Assembly: GCA_019636375.1 (NCBI GenBank)
Contig: JAHBXS010000003.1
Location: 496,001-560,000, forward strand
Origin: Pirellulaceae bacterium
GTDB taxonomy: Bacteria > Planctomycetota > Planctomycetia > Pirellulales > Pirellulaceae
Reading direction: 5' to 3'
Length of the DNA stretch: 64,000 bases
The translations under genes were made by a program, and so were the position numbers. Each line of letters starts with the position of its first letter. Within the stretch, counting starts at the first letter, position 1. Positions 63,541-64,000 of the stretch are shown here, one piece after another. The notes below the pieces were generated by a model that did no database searches, had not been told where the DNA came from, and worked only from the letters and a program-made list of their open reading frames with translations.

Positions 63541-64000
63541 ATGGAAAATCGATTTCAACATATTGAATTGGCGGATCGGCAAGCGTTGTTAATCAAGGCC
63601 GCATCGATGCTGCATCGGCATGGGACGCCTGCGCATCGGATGGAGCGGGTGATGAAGCGAGTTTCCGCAACGTTGGGTGTTGAAGCCGATTACTTGTATA
63701 CGCCGACGGCTCTGCTGATTTCATTTGCGGAGGGGAGCCATCGCACCGTGCTGCGGCGAATCGATGCTGGAGAAATTGATCTGGGGAAACTTGTGCAGTT
63801 TGATGAGGCACTGGAAGACCTGGAGGATGGCCGCAGGTCAGTGACAGAGACCAGTGCGCGGATTGATTTGATCGAACAGAGCCCACCCCGTTTTGGAAGG
63901 GTTTTGCCGGTTCTTGCCGGAGCGGTGGCAACGACTTGTGCCACGGTTTTCATAGGCGGCGGTTGGCGCGAGGCGGCCTTTGCGTTTGTGATGGGGGCAT
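63541..64000 (+). CDS. ThrE-type threonine/serine exporter, N-terminal part (3' truncated by window)
   Basis: The frame from ATG 63541 stays open to the end of the window (153 codons). It reads KAASMLHRHGTPAHRMERVM, LYTPTALLISFAEGSH, LVQFDEALEDLEDG, and then a first hydrophobic segment (VLPVLAGAVATTCATVFIGG). This is the DUF1212 N-terminal domain of the ThrE family, followed by its first membrane helix. It should export threonine or serine. It starts 28 bases after the isomerase stop, so both are probably in one operon. Confidence 0.85.
   Translation, partial: MENRFQHIELADRQALLIKAASMLHRHGTPAHRMERVMKRVSATLGVEADYLYTPTALLISFAEGSHRTVLRRIDAGEIDLGKLVQFDEALEDLEDGRRSVTETSARIDLIEQSPPRFGRVLPVLAGAVATTCATVFIGGGWREAAFAFVMGA

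Overview
The window looks like chromosomal DNA from a planctomycete of the Pirellulales/Rhodopirellula kind. The reasons are gene content and sequence style: a Hanks-type Ser/Thr kinase with a membrane tail, three sulfatases in one stretch, Gly-rich and Pro/Asn-rich secreted proteins, a giant multidomain surface protein that carries an LEPRHLLAAD motif near its N-terminus, a GEVEDY domain, and many dispersed intergenic inverted repeats. The species assignment is inference; no rRNA or marker gene is present.

Layout. 1-2018: 3' part of a kinase gene. 2163-4552 (minus): a DUF6580-like membrane protein, a DUF4430 lipoprotein and an ArsS-type radical SAM enzyme, divergent from a mercuric-reductase-like flavoprotein (4707-6215). 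6690-7664: a secreted, probably outer-membrane protein. 8044-18834: a MASE1-PAS histidine kinase whose reading frame is broken by one in-frame TAG, a FixJ-like regulator, a lone receiver, a sulfatase, a HAD phosphatase, a HlyD-type protein, a SnoaL-type secreted protein and a Gly-rich secreted protein. 18856-24241 (minus): a DUF1254/DUF1214 protein and two more sulfatases. 24802-29676: a second SnoaL-type protein, a Pro/Asn-rich TPR protein and a third secreted protein, closed by a clear terminator at 29778-29804. This 22 kb block reads as a sensor-controlled locus for handling sulfated polymers at the cell surface.

29852-36239 (all minus): a GT9 glycosyltransferase, a cyclophilin-type isomerase, a fatty acid desaturase and a secreted protein that combines an intimin-like N-terminal barrel with a long beta-helix. 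36828-45635 (plus): a heavy-metal efflux locus (Cys-rich secreted protein, RND adaptor with metal-binding domain, CusA-type pump, small Cys-motif protein, TolC-like outer-membrane lipoprotein) interrupted by a DUF433/DUF5615 toxin-antitoxin pair that sits between two palindromic repeats. 45762-48973: DUF167 protein, YpfJ-like zinc peptidase, EEP-family phosphohydrolase and DUF4254 protein. 49722-62312: a 4196-residue protein with beta-propeller-like repeats, nine CARDB repeats, seven carboxypeptidase-regulatory-like repeats, a helical insert, a DPND-type domain and four RTX clusters. 62694-64000: a sugar phosphate isomerase/epimerase and the start of a ThrE-type exporter.

The most notable observations are the amber codon at the conserved Trp position of the MASE1 sensor, at least six families of intergenic inverted repeats, the duplicated SnoaL plus low-complexity secreted protein pairs around the sulfatases, the inverse-autotransporter-like protein, and the mosaic giant protein.
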